Source: Marinilabilia salmonicolor JCM 21150 (GTDB lineage Bacteria; Bacteroidota; Bacteroidia; Bacteroidales; Marinilabiliaceae). Taken from it: a DNA stretch of 64,000 nt. This document shows, piece after piece, positions 25,148-36,000 of this stretch. A program made the position numbers and the translations under genes. Numbering within the stretch: the stretch's first letter is position 1; every line of letters begins with the position of its first letter. A model generated the notes under the pieces. The model searched no databases. It was not told where the DNA came from and saw nothing but the letters and a program-made list of their open reading frames with translations. Location of the stretch: contig NZ_AJKI01000011.1 in NCBI RefSeq assembly GCF_000259075.1, forward strand, positions 186,001 to 250,000, read 5' to 3'.

Positions 25148-26851
25148 CTATTCATTTCCTTCCGAATACATCCCGATATAAGTACCCACAAAGCCACCTG
25201 CGTTAGCAGTACTCAGATAGGTTGCATCCTGGCCTTCGGCCAGCACATCCCAATTCTGCTTATCTTCCGAAATAGAGAAATTAAGAAATTCTCCCTCCCC
25301 CTCAACACGCAGAAAGACAGAATTATGGGCCCCGAGCCCTGTCTTTTTCATAGCCAGACGTTTTTTCTCGGGAGTTCCCTGCCTGACAGTGGTTTTTTCC
25401 ACAAACGCAACGAGTTCACCATGCTCTATACCGACCCCAAGAAAATAGTTATTGGCTTCTGTCCTAAAACAAGCCAACCCGGCACGATCACCAACATTTT
25501 GAGACACAACCTTTACTTCCGTCGTTACTGAAAAGTTCTTATGTTGTTGTCTTCTACCGATAAATGAAGGATTCTTCTTCTCTCTCATTGTAACGGCCCT
25601 GAAATCCAATCTCAGACTTCCATTGTCCAGTTCGTACCATTTCTTTTTAGGAGTGCGAATAAAGTTCCAATAAAATTCCAGAGAATCTGTATCAAAATCA
25701 TCTCTGACAGTGAAGTTTCCCGATGGAAAAAAATCCCTCTCCTGTTTTCCGTTCAACTGATGTCCAGATTCCCCTTTCAGCGGAACCTCCTTCCCGGGTT
25801 CAAGAATAACAGGCCATCCGTCCTGCCATTTTACAGGCAGCAGAAAAGTCTCCCGACCGGTATTGTAGTGATTCTCAAGGTATGGCCGGCACCCCAGAAA
25901 AACGGCCCACCAACTTCCGTCTACGTACTTAATCAAATCGGCATGTCCGGTCGAAGTAACAGGATTTTCCCTTTCGTTTGGAAGATTTCTTTGCGTAAGA
26001 ATCGGATTATTCACGAAAGCCTCATATGGTCCTGTTACATTACGACTTCGAAAAATAACCTCAGAATGATTTTCTGCTGTTCCGCCTTCGGCAGCCATCA
26101 GATAGTAGTAGCCATTCACTTTATAAATGTGAGGTCCTTCAATCCAGATGGGCTTTTTGGAGATGTCGTGTCCTCCATCAACAATCATTTTTCTCGGACC
26201 GGTCATTTCGTCCTTTTCCAGATCGTACTCCTGAATCCAGATTGCTTTGTGTCCCGGGTAAACAGGATCACCCTCAGGATCGCCGTTATTTACAATCCAT
26301 GCCCTGCCGTCATCATCAAAGAATAATGAAGGGTCGATACCTGGGACCTCCGAAATAAAAACAGGGTCACTCCAAGAACCTGCCGGATCTTTTGCTTTGA
26401 CCAGGAAATTGCCTTTTCCTCCAACAAATGTAGTAACCATGTAGAAGGTATCATTGTGGGGATTATAACTAATTGCAGGTGCAAAAATGCCTTCCGAAAT
26501 TTCCTGGTTCGTAATGTTCAGCTGCGATGATCTGTCCAACACATGACCTATCTGTTTCCAATTCACCAGATCGGTACTGTGAAAAACAGGAACCCCGGGA
26601 AAGAAGGAAAAAGTAGAATTTACCAAATAATAGTCCTCTCCTTTCTTACAAACAGAAGGATCGGGATAGAACCCACTTAAAACAGGGTTAAAATACTCCA
26701 TTTCCCCGAGTTGATTTTCATCATAAAACTTGTCGGTCCCCCGGTATTCAAACCAATGAAAAAAAGCTCCTTTTTTTACAGTCTCATGAGTACCGCACGA
26801 GCTAACCAAAATAAAGAGTGGCAGCAGTATAAAAATCCTGAATTTGTGCAT
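25148..26851 (-). CDS. GH43 beta-xylosidase/alpha-L-arabinofuranosidase lipoprotein
   Basis: 567 residues. A lipobox (LVSSC, Cys19) predicts a lipoprotein. The five-bladed GH43 propeller (about 45-345) has the catalytic base in FYPDPSVCKKG, the pKa-modulating Asp in GIDPSLFFDDDG and the general acid in WIEGPHIYK. A C-terminal concanavalin-like beta-xylosidase domain follows (about 375-560, RDDFDTDSLEFYWNFIRTPKK and NFSVTTEVKV). The layout is that of xylan-acting GH43 enzymes (subfamily 12-like). Last gene of the GH35-GH67-GH43 operon, 44 bases after GH67. Activity on xylose versus arabinose side chains cannot be decided here. Confidence 0.88.
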   Translation of the reverse strand: MHKFRIFILLPLFILVSSCGTHETVKKGAFFHWFEYRGTDKFYDENQLGEMEYFNPVLSGFYPDPSVCKKGEDYYLVNSTFSFFPGVPVFHSTDLVNWKQIGHVLDRSSQLNITNQEISEGIFAPAISYNPHNDTFYMVTTFVGGKGNFLVKAKDPAGSWSDPVFISEVPGIDPSLFFDDDGRAWIVNNGDPEGDPVYPGHKAIWIQEYDLEKDEMTGPRKMIVDGGHDISKKPIWIEGPHIYKVNGYYYLMAAEGGTAENHSEVIFRSRNVTGPYEAFVNNPILTQRNLPNERENPVTSTGHADLIKYVDGSWWAVFLGCRPYLENHYNTGRETFLLPVKWQDGWPVILEPGKEVPLKGESGHQLNGKQERDFFPSGNFTVRDDFDTDSLEFYWNFIRTPKKKWYELDNGSLRLDFRAVTMREKKNPSFIGRRQQHKNFSVTTEVKVVSQNVGDRAGLACFRTEANNYFLGVGIEHGELVAFVEKTTVRQGTPEKKRLAMKKTGLGAHNSVFLRVEGEGEFLNFSISEDKQNWDVLAEGQDATYLSTANAGGFVGTYIGMYSEGNE

Positions 26852-26895
26852 AACAGCGTTTTTTTAGTTGTGGGATCCGGAAAATATTTTCCGAA

Positions 26896-29043
26896 TTAAT
26901 TATGATGTGTCATGTCGAATTTGATTTTCTTCAATTCATCCAAATCGTGAACCGGTCGCTCAAGTTCTGCAGGAATAGGCATCTTTGAAAAAGTCTGAAA
27001 ATAGAGCAAACAAGCATCTCTCCACCATTCCGCCTCGCGGGACTGTATTTTCAGTTTATGTCTCACATGCTCGAAACGTTCTTCATCAATCATTCCCTGC
27101 ATCCGATCCCATTTTTTCTGCATCAATCGCACTTCCTCCACGCCGTCATAATAATGGTAGCAAAGTTCGTCCCACAACGACAGGCCTGAACTCATGGTAT
27201 AATCCCATGGAAGGTGATGAAACCAGAGGATCAGGTTTTCCGGACATGTTTTGGGATTGTTGTACATAGATGCCAGTGGCTCCTCATATTGCTCAACCGC
27301 ATTACTACCACTCTCTGAGCGGTCAAACCCAATTCCGGATTCCGAAGCATTGTGGTAGTATTTAGGCAACCAGTCGGGACGTGCCCCTTCAATCTCAGTC
27401 CACGGTTCGGGACCATGATGGTGGCTCCATCCCATCAGGTGGTGAAGCCCGAGTGGTGTCATATAATTGACCACAGCCTCACGTGAGCGCATCATGATAT
27501 TCAGAGTAGGATCAATAAAAGCAGAATCATTGGAGAAAGTCATTTTCAACCATTCCTGACCAATTTCATCGGCCCTTAATGTATGATCCCAGGCCAGTCG
27601 CCCATAAGCATACCAGTTGGCTTGTGCAAAATGATGCCCTGTCCAGTTGGTATCGCGACCAATGTTAGCCACTCCGGCAATAGCGGTATGTTTCTGATTA
27701 AACAAAGAACCATCCGTAGCTTTGGCAACAGTTGAACCCGGCCCTTTGACATAAGTATCGCTTTCAAAAGTCTCCTTTTGCATCGTAGGCAAGTAAGCCA
27801 AATGATTAGAGAAGCCCAGGTATTCCTGGGTTATCTGGAATTCAATCATCAGAGAAGTCTCCTCCATGGCTCCAAATACAGGGCTAAAGGGCTCTCTGGG
27901 TTGAAAGTCGACAGGACCGTTTTTCACCTGAACAATAACATTCTCATGAAACTTGCCATCCAATGGCACAAATTCAGTGTAGGCTTGCTTGGCACGGTCG
28001 TCTCCGGATGGTGCATAAACAAAAGCCCGCCACATTACTATTCCGTTATAGGGCTCCAAAGCTTCGGCCAACATATTGGCGCCATCAGCATGGGTACGGC
28101 CATAATCCTGCGGACCTGGCTGACCTTCTGAGTTGGCCTTCACAAGGAAACCTCCAAAATCAGGTATCTCTTCATAGATTTCCTCCACTTTATCTTTCCA
28201 CCATTCCCGAACTTCGTCTCTTAACGGATCTGAATCTTCCAGACCTCCAATTACAGCCGGGGAAGAAAAATTTACAGACAGGTAAACTTTAATATTGTAG
28301 GGGCGCAATAGATTGGCAAACCGAACAACCTGCTCCAGATATTCATCAGTTAAAACTTCGGGAGCAGCATTTACATTATTTAGAACCGTACCATTGATTC
28401 CTATCGAGGCGTTGGCCCGCGCATAAGTTTGGTAATGCTCTTTCAGGACTTTAAAAATTTTCTCTCTGTTCCACCAGATGGAATGCCCGGCATATCCGCG
28501 TTCAACTGTTCCGTTAAGGTTATCCCAATGATTAAGTAATCGGAGTTCATACTTCGGAGATTCAACAATATTAATAGCGGCAATATCTTCCTCACTTTGC
28601 AACATGCGAATAAAGGCAAACGTTCCATACAACACACCGGCATCACTATTGGCTGTAATCACCACCTGCGCATCGCTTCCCGTTCCGATCGTTTGGATAA
28701 CATACCCTTCCGGACCACAGTTCTTCAAACGGTCTTTCAACCCCTGAATGTTTATTTTTTCATCGAGTCCAACACCCATAAGAATAGAACTTCCTGCTAA
28801 CTTCTTATTGACGACTGCATCCACCGATGTCATGGCTTTGATCGCTTTCATCAATTCATTTTGTGCCACTTCAATCACAGGACTACTTTCTTCCACATAA
28901 ATTTTCTTCAGTCCTGAATATTCATCAAGAACTTTATTTGATACCTTCTCATATCTCAGCCATAAGTTTTCACCTGATTCGGCCATCATCAATCCCGGCA
29001 TTGAAAAAACCAGAAAAAACAATAATAAAATCTTTCCTCTCAT
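26896..29043 (-). CDS. GH67 xylan alpha-1,2-glucuronidase
   Basis: Removes (4-O-methyl)-D-glucuronic acid from the non-reducing end of xylo-oligosaccharides. 715 residues: signal peptide ending in LMMAE, an N-terminal accessory domain (about 30-150), the TIM barrel (about 150-480) and the helical C-terminal domain. The signature KANSEGQPGPQDYGRTHADG holds the catalytic Glu near residue 306, and MGWSHHHGPEPW and LILWFHHLPWDY are typical C-terminal blocks. It starts 16 bases after the GH35 gene and ends 44 bases before GH43. This gene identifies the locus as one for glucuronoxylan. Confidence 0.96.
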   Translation of the reverse strand: MRGKILLLFFLVFSMPGLMMAESGENLWLRYEKVSNKVLDEYSGLKKIYVEESSPVIEVAQNELMKAIKAMTSVDAVVNKKLAGSSILMGVGLDEKINIQGLKDRLKNCGPEGYVIQTIGTGSDAQVVITANSDAGVLYGTFAFIRMLQSEEDIAAINIVESPKYELRLLNHWDNLNGTVERGYAGHSIWWNREKIFKVLKEHYQTYARANASIGINGTVLNNVNAAPEVLTDEYLEQVVRFANLLRPYNIKVYLSVNFSSPAVIGGLEDSDPLRDEVREWWKDKVEEIYEEIPDFGGFLVKANSEGQPGPQDYGRTHADGANMLAEALEPYNGIVMWRAFVYAPSGDDRAKQAYTEFVPLDGKFHENVIVQVKNGPVDFQPREPFSPVFGAMEETSLMIEFQITQEYLGFSNHLAYLPTMQKETFESDTYVKGPGSTVAKATDGSLFNQKHTAIAGVANIGRDTNWTGHHFAQANWYAYGRLAWDHTLRADEIGQEWLKMTFSNDSAFIDPTLNIMMRSREAVVNYMTPLGLHHLMGWSHHHGPEPWTEIEGARPDWLPKYYHNASESGIGFDRSESGSNAVEQYEEPLASMYNNPKTCPENLILWFHHLPWDYTMSSGLSLWDELCYHYYDGVEEVRLMQKKWDRMQGMIDEERFEHVRHKLKIQSREAEWWRDACLLYFQTFSKMPIPAELERPVHDLDELKKIKFDMTHHN

Positions 29044-29059
29044 ATCTGTTTATTTTGAA

Positions 29060-30697
29060 TCATTTATATTCATACAATTGAATCCGCTGTATATCAAACT
29101 CATCAACAGGAATGCGCAAATGCCGTCCCTGATGACTCTGATCTCCATTCATCCTGAACTTCCGCATCCAGTCTCCCCCGGTCTTCTCAATCTGGTCTAT
29201 CTCTCCTATTCCGGCAACTGACTTTTCGTCCAGACTTTCAAAAGTCACTACAACACCTGTTCCTGCGATAATAAATTCATCCTCCCCCATGTAAATTATC
29301 AACCCGCCGGTTTCGGGCCATTCCGATCCATCTTTTGCAGCCGGACTCCAACCAAGGGTATAATCATGTTTAAAATGAAACCTATAGTTCCCCATCACGA
29401 AGGAAGTATCCCGTCGTTCATTATTGAACCAGACCCCGGCAGTCTGTTCTCCCTGCTTTTCAGCCAGAAGGGGCATTAGCTGATGGAGAACTTCGTAGCT
29501 CCTGGTTAACGGGGCATTCGTGGGATCGGGTGTATCTTCAATTGAAAATGGACTGAAACCCAATGCAGCATGTTCTCCGAATGCATAAAACACCCGGGCA
29601 TGATTGCCTGGCTCATTTCTGATTTCAGGAATAAACAATGGATTATTGGGTAAATGATAAAGATTGCACCAATGATTGAACCCGGAATCATAAATATCAA
29701 GTGCATAAACATCAATGGCAGGAGCTCCCAGTTTCCAAACATCAATAAGATGAGCCAACGGACCGGCTGACGGATATTCGCCCGGTTTCCTCCCTCTGGA
29801 ATTCAAGGCTGCATTTACATACATGGGCAAAGGATAAACGTCCTTTCCTGCTTGTGTTATCTCCCCGGCATATTTGGCAAAATGCCATGCCATAAACAGT
29901 TCATCAGTATAAAGGCTTTCACCAAAAACTTCCTCCCAGTCACCAGTCTCCCTTTTACCATTAGATTCCCACATCTGAGAAAGGTGTTCCTGTGTTTTCG
30001 GATTATCCTCCTTCAGAAGAACAATTAATTCTTCGGGGACATCTTGATTAAAAGCCTTGTTGGCCTCGGAATGATAATCACGGGCCTGTGGAATCATACC
30101 TATCTCATTCTCCACCTGCACCATGATCACTGTGTTCTGATCCCTGTCTCTTTCTTTTAAAAACTCCATCAGCTTCACAAAAGCCCTTTTGTCAGCTTCA
30201 AGATTATTCCTGGAAAAAGGGGTCAGTATTTCCAATGCTTTCCTTTCTTTGGTTTTACTTCTCGGAAATCGTTCCCAGTCCTCTTTTACCCACAAAGGAG
30301 CGTAACAGGACATGCTGTTCTTCCAACTCCCGAACCAGAGTAAAACAAGTTTAGTATCATACTTCCGGGCCTGATTTATCAATTGATCCACCGAAGAAAA
30401 ATCAAATTCTCCTGCCACAGGCTCTACCAGTTCCCAATAAACGGGTGCAAGAACGGTATTGAGTTTCATTGCCTGCAGGTCGGGCCAGATTTTTTCCATA
30501 AATCCCAGGTCGGAAGCACTTGAATTCCCAAGTTCTCCTCCCAGCATGAGCCAGGGGGCATCATTCACCATCAATTGAGTCGTCTCTCCATTGGAACCCA
30601 GGTATGGAATTTTAGATTCTTGTCCCACAATGACATAGGGTGCCATCAACAACAAAATCACAAAACCTGAAATAAAACGTTTAACCATAACTTTCAT
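29060..30697 (-). CDS. GH35-family beta-galactosidase-like enzyme with DUF5597-type C-terminus
   Basis: 545 residues with a signal peptide (ends near YVIVGQ). The barrel opens with the GH35 pattern LMVNDAPWLMLGGELGNSSAS and NTVLAPVYWELVEPVAGEFDFS, has the acid/base in VQVENEIG (about residue 196) and a second Glu motif in FIPEIRNEPG (about 355). A beta-rich C-terminal domain follows (about 400-545). Close relatives are annotated as beta-galactosidases, but in a xylan locus the substrate may be a galactosyl or arabinosyl side group. First gene of its operon. An upstream gap of about 390 bases separates it from susD. Confidence 0.82.
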   Translation of the reverse strand: MKVMVKRFISGFVILLLMAPYVIVGQESKIPYLGSNGETTQLMVNDAPWLMLGGELGNSSASDLGFMEKIWPDLQAMKLNTVLAPVYWELVEPVAGEFDFSSVDQLINQARKYDTKLVLLWFGSWKNSMSCYAPLWVKEDWERFPRSKTKERKALEILTPFSRNNLEADKRAFVKLMEFLKERDRDQNTVIMVQVENEIGMIPQARDYHSEANKAFNQDVPEELIVLLKEDNPKTQEHLSQMWESNGKRETGDWEEVFGESLYTDELFMAWHFAKYAGEITQAGKDVYPLPMYVNAALNSRGRKPGEYPSAGPLAHLIDVWKLGAPAIDVYALDIYDSGFNHWCNLYHLPNNPLFIPEIRNEPGNHARVFYAFGEHAALGFSPFSIEDTPDPTNAPLTRSYEVLHQLMPLLAEKQGEQTAGVWFNNERRDTSFVMGNYRFHFKHDYTLGWSPAAKDGSEWPETGGLIIYMGEDEFIIAGTGVVVTFESLDEKSVAGIGEIDQIEKTGGDWMRKFRMNGDQSHQGRHLRIPVDEFDIQRIQLYEYK

Positions 30698-31090
30698 CTT
30701 TTATTCATCCAGTCTCAAAAAACTATCCGCCAAACCATTAATTATCTAAAAGAAATTATCAATAAAATCTCTTTTGTGGTCAATAAAAGAGAGACTTTGA
30801 ACACGTCAATTTTCCGAAAACCTTTCTAACAGATGATTCCATTTCCCATTGGCCAGTTCTGTATGATATAGAAAAGCAAAAACTATCACCTACCAATAAA
30901 ATCCGTTAACAGCATAGAATAAAACTAACTCTCCCTGGAACAGTTAATCAAAAAACAGATTGGCCACACAAGAAAGTGCAGCCAACCTATTTATTTTTAC
31001 TTAACAAGCTTCATCTTCGATATTCTTCTTGAAGAGTGGAAACAAAACTTGCATGAGTTTTTTCTTTAATATATGGCTTCACAGTTTCAA
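30698..31090. other. Intergenic region between susD and GH35 genes
   Basis: 393 bases without a supported gene. It contains the minus-strand terminator for susCD (30949-30985). The 230 bases next to GH35 presumably hold its promoter, but no exact minus-strand TAnnTTTG box was found there. Confidence 0.6.
30949..30985 (-). terminator. Terminator after susD (minus strand)
   Basis: On the minus strand TTGGC-TG-CAC pairs with GTG-TG-GCCAA around a 6-base loop (30985-30960), with a short internal mismatch, followed by CTGTTTTTTG. It separates susCD from the downstream glycosidase operon. Confidence 0.6.
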
Positions 31091-33049
31091 TTAGTTATAC
31101 CCCGGATTTTGATAATCCGCTTTCTCCGCTTCATCCATTTCCATTGCATCAAGTTGTCCTTGAGGAATTGGGCGCAGATAATGAAAATCCTGGATGTCCC
31201 GGGTAAACACATCAGGTTCATTTCCCTGTTCATCCAATGCTGCGGACCCAATGGTATATTCTGAAGAAAGCTCACGCCACATTTGGGTACGCACCAAATC
31301 ATACCACCGATACCCTTCGCCGTAATACTCACGAGAACGTTCAGCAAGAATATACTCAACATCAATATCAGCCGGAGTTGCATCCATCATTTCCTGGCTA
31401 AAATCGTCCATTTTGGGAGCATTTCCATTGTTGTCCCATCTCCAATTTCCGGCACGACCACGGATCACATTGATAAGATCTCTCGCAGTCATTCCAGCTG
31501 CAGTAGCAGCGCCCTTCACGGCAGCTTCAGCTGCAATAAAATAAAATTCAGAGAATTTAGCGATATTAAAAGGTCTGGTACTACCTGCATTGGGTTGTCC
31601 AAGTCCACCATCATTATCGGTACGATAAACACCTAGCTTCCAGAGACCGGGATATCTCAGGCGGCTAATTCCACTTGGAGGAATCACATAATCAGCTCTA
31701 CCAGGAACAACTCCGGCACCAATATCACTTTTATAAGGATCATTGGAATAATCCACAGCGACAACAGGCTCCTCTTCTAGAAAAGTAAGAATTGGTTCTC
31801 CCGGAGCAACAGTCATATTATTGGCATTGTAAACAACATCCAGATCAGTTCCACCTTTAGGCCAGTTGGCACGATATACTGTGGTAAAAGTTCCGTCAAA
31901 CCGGGAATCCAGCGTTTTCTCAGCAAAAGTCTCCGTTACAACTTCAATTGTTGGACACATCCTTGTCCATGGACGACCCAATGGCTGAGAAGCTTCACGT
32001 AGTACAGGACTTATTCTGTCATTCCAGTCAGGGTCAGCACCACTTTTGGTATTGATGTAGTTCCAGGTCATAAACCAAACTGCAAAGTTGTCCGGAGCAC
32101 CTCCACTTCCGTATGTCAGACTACCTCCGTTATAATATTCACTTTCTTCAGTATGATCAGCATACAGCAAAATCTCACTGTTTCTATCATTTTGTGCAAG
32201 ATTAACATCGTAGTAAGTAGGCTGAAGGCTGTAAGGGCCTGGGTTCTCAATGGCGAAAGTTGCTACATCATAAGCCTGCTGAAAATACCACTGCGCATCA
32301 TGTCCGTCAGGATCATTTCTGTTTGTTTCCGGATAAGTAGGAATGTTTTTAGGATTCTCTAACCACCACCCATAAGTCAGATACGCCTTCGAAAGAAAAA
32401 GACGAGCCACAGTCTTGGTAACGCCACCTGTTACTCTTGGATCGTCAGGAAGATTCTCCACTGCAACTACCAAGTCGGGAAAAATAACTCGGGAATACAC
32501 TTCCGGCACAGTATTTCTTTTGGAATACCTGGAAGTTGAAGTATTAAAAGCCAACTCTCCGGCACCTAAATCCAGAGGCACACCACCAAAAGTTTGTACC
32601 AGCATAAAATAATTGAATGCTCTGAAAAAACGGGCCTCAGCAACAAGTGCATCCGAGATCGTTCCAACTTCTTCAGCATTTTCTATAATACCATTGGCAG
32701 TATTTATACTTGAAAAAGCATTCCCCCACAACACATCGGCACGACTACTGGTAGATGTTAAAGAACCGGCTCCGGATAAATCCATATCTTTAAAGTTTCC
32801 ATCAGCACTTTGTGCATAGGTTACCTCATCAGTTCCTGTAAGGGTAGCATTGTAAAAATACCCCTGACCAAAAACATATCTAAGTTGAGAATACAATGCT
32901 GTAACTCCACTTTCCACACCTCTTTCAGTTTTAAAGAAAGATGGCTCATAAATGCTTCGGGGATTTTCTTCCAGAACATCAGAACATCCCCCAAGAAGAA
33001 ATGCAAACAACGCAATCCCCAATAGTCCTTTTATATATTTATATTTCAT
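31091..33049 (-). CDS. SusD/RagB-family glycan-binding outer-membrane lipoprotein
   Basis: Surface lipoprotein that captures oligosaccharides for its SusC partner. 652 residues with a lipobox (LLGGC, Cys22) followed by SDVLEENPRS and the SusD N-terminal pattern FFKTERGVESGVTALYSQLRY. TPR-like helices follow (VAEARFFRAFNYFMLVQTFGGVPLD) and the late ILAERSREYYGEGYRWYDLVRT block is characteristic. It lies 12 bases after susC in the same direction. At 652 residues it is longer than starch SusD. The ligand is presumed to be glucuronoxylan fragments from the neighbouring enzymes. Confidence 0.95.
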   Translation of the reverse strand: MKYKYIKGLLGIALFAFLLGGCSDVLEENPRSIYEPSFFKTERGVESGVTALYSQLRYVFGQGYFYNATLTGTDEVTYAQSADGNFKDMDLSGAGSLTSTSSRADVLWGNAFSSINTANGIIENAEEVGTISDALVAEARFFRAFNYFMLVQTFGGVPLDLGAGELAFNTSTSRYSKRNTVPEVYSRVIFPDLVVAVENLPDDPRVTGGVTKTVARLFLSKAYLTYGWWLENPKNIPTYPETNRNDPDGHDAQWYFQQAYDVATFAIENPGPYSLQPTYYDVNLAQNDRNSEILLYADHTEESEYYNGGSLTYGSGGAPDNFAVWFMTWNYINTKSGADPDWNDRISPVLREASQPLGRPWTRMCPTIEVVTETFAEKTLDSRFDGTFTTVYRANWPKGGTDLDVVYNANNMTVAPGEPILTFLEEEPVVAVDYSNDPYKSDIGAGVVPGRADYVIPPSGISRLRYPGLWKLGVYRTDNDGGLGQPNAGSTRPFNIAKFSEFYFIAAEAAVKGAATAAGMTARDLINVIRGRAGNWRWDNNGNAPKMDDFSQEMMDATPADIDVEYILAERSREYYGEGYRWYDLVRTQMWRELSSEYTIGSAALDEQGNEPDVFTRDIQDFHYLRPIPQGQLDAMEMDEAEKADYQNPGYN

Positions 33050-33061
33050 TATAATGCTTTT

Positions 33062-36000
33062 TTAAAATGTCAAATTAATACCGAATAAGAAGTTTCTGGT
33101 AGAAGGTGTGTTGGTACCAATAGTAAGCAGTCGCTCCTGCATCTGATCGGTTACGGCAACATTCTCATCTGCATAAGAGTTGGTTTCAGGATCCATACCC
33201 GACTCATCATGATATGGTGAGAAGAGAACAAAAGGATTCTGAACTGTAAAATATACTCTCAAATTGTTCAGACCGGTTCTTTCCAACCACCCTTCACGAT
33301 CGAAATTGTAGCCCAAAGTCATTGCACGCACTTTGAGATAGGATGCATCAAAATAACCCAGAGTGTTACCATATTTGGGGTTATCACCGCTGGTCAGGCC
33401 ACCTGGCTTGGGATACCGTGCACCTGTATTTTGAGGTGTCCAGTAATCAACATCCACATTTCCTCTACGGCCACTCAACATATTGAGATATCCATTCGCT
33501 GAATACAAGGTACTTATAAGTGTCCCTCCATTCTGGAAAGCTCCGATTGCAGTGAAATCAAAGTTTTTATAAGCGACTCTTGTATTGAAGCCCCCCTGGA
33601 AATTGGGATCAACTTCAATAATCTGACGATCATCTGAACCAATACGACGGACAGGTGTTCCATCGTCGTTATATTCACCATCATATTTTACTTTAATCAT
33701 ACCTGCATTTCCCCCGGGCTCCAGAATATCCAGGTAAGGATCATCTTCCTGCCAAAGACCGGTACGCTCATAGTCATAGATTACATTGATGGGGTGTCCT
33801 ACAAACCACCAGTTGCTTTCATCGACTTCGCGACCCGAAGAGAGTGCAACGAGCTCATTATTATTAGAGTAAAGATTCACTCCGGCTTCCCAGGTCCAAC
33901 CATTTCTGTCATCAATGATTACACCATTAAGAGAAAGTTCAAACCCTTTATTCTGAGTCTCCCCTACATTTGCCATATAACTGCTCACCCCGGATGTTCC
34001 AGGCATATTAACACTCAACAGCAAATCTTTGGTGTTTTGCACATAATATTCAAAACTACCGGAAAGACGATGTTTCAAAAGAGAAAAATCGATACCATAG
34101 TTCCAGGTCTCAGAAAACTCCCATCCTAATTCATCATTGGGCAGTTCACTCACATACATACCAGTAGCATACTCACTCCCAAAATTATAAGGACGTAGAT
34201 TCAGACGACCAAGTGTTTTGTAAGGATCTACTGCCTGATTGGATGTCTGTCCGTAACCAACACGAAGCTTTAGTCGGTTAACAAAGGAAACATTATCCAT
34301 AAAGGACTCTTCAGAAATATTCCAACCGGCAGAAACTGCAGGATAAGAGTGCCATTTTTGCCCTTCTGCCAGGCGGGACGATGCATCAGACCTAAATGTA
34401 GCCATCAACATATACTTACTTTGGTAGGAATACATCACACGTCCCATCCATGACATCAGCCCACTTACGCTATAATCCTGGTTGTCCGGATCAATGGTTT
34501 TCTCACCCTGCGCATGTCCAAGATTGTAAAACTGAAATTTATCCGAAGGAATGTCTTTAGCAGACATATGTGATTTGTTGTAGCGTGTTTCCTCTGCTGA
34601 GTATAATGCAACAACATTCAAATTGTGCTTTCCGTTAAAAGTACGATCGTAGGTAAGCAAATTCTCAATAGCCCAATTAGTGGTCAGTGAATTAGCTACC
34701 ATTGCTGTTGACTCAGTCGTCGGATTGGAGCTAAACACACCCTCACCGGTATATTCACCTTCATTCTTTGTACGGAAATTTAATCCCAGATTAGCTCTGT
34801 ATTTGAGTCCCTCAATTCCGGGGATGCCAACCTCTGCAAACAAGGTATTGTAAGACCCAAAAGCTTTGTCCTGATCAATCCAGGCATCTCCAAGGGCATC
34901 TACAGTTTCCTCTGTATAAACCCACTGCTCATCGAGCGGCATATTAACCGTTCTTTGAGTTGTTCCATCCTCATTGAAAGGATCAGCAATTGGAGACATG
35001 CTCAAAACCCCATAAAGGCCCATATTGTTGCCATTAGAAACAGAGTAATTATTATTCGAGGTAAAACCAACACGAACATAATCACCTATTTCCTGATCAA
35101 GAGTTCCCCGGAAGGATATTCTTTCATAATTCTGGCCAGGAATAACCGCTTCATCCTTATAATAACCAACACCAAAGTTGTAGCTGGCTTTCTCAGTTCC
35201 ACCGGAAACACTTAAATCGTGACTAGTAACCATTGCCGAAGAATAGAACAAATCCTGCCAATCTGTATTCACATCATCAAACTCATCAACAGTATTTGTG
35301 AATTGTCCGGCGGCCTGGCGCAAAGCCACAAAATCAGGTCCATCCATCATGGGGTATTCGGCAAAAAGACTCTTTACTCCATAATAACCATGATAGTTAA
35401 CCGTGGCTTTTTGACCCTTTTGTCCTTTTTCGGTAGTAATCAAAATAACACCATTAGCTCCTCTGGAACCATATATAGCTGTTGAGGAAGCATCCTTCAA
35501 GATATCAATACTTTTAATATCATTAGGATTGATATCTCCGATAGAACCGGCAAATGGGATACCATCTAATACAACCAAAGGATCATTACTGGCATTAAGA
35601 GAACGAGTTCCTCTAATCCGAATTTGCATCTCCGACCCGGGCTTGGTAGATGTTCTGCTCATTTGAACTCCGGCAACCCTGCCTTGAAGCGCTTCTGACA
35701 CATTGGAAGAAGGTACCTCACTCAGTTCATCACCCCGCATAGAAGCCACAGAACCAGTAACCGCCTCCTGTCGCTGTGTTCCGTAACCAACAACCACAAC
35801 CTCATCAAGTGACATTAACTCCTCCTGAAGAACAACATCAATGGTTTGGCGTCCTCCAACAGGAATTACCTCAGATTGGAATCCGATAAAATTAAATACC
35901 AGATTTGCATCAGCAGGTACCTCAATAGAATATACCCCGTCCACATTGGTAATCGTTCCTGTAACAGTGCCTTGCACTATTATATTAACTCCGGGCAAAG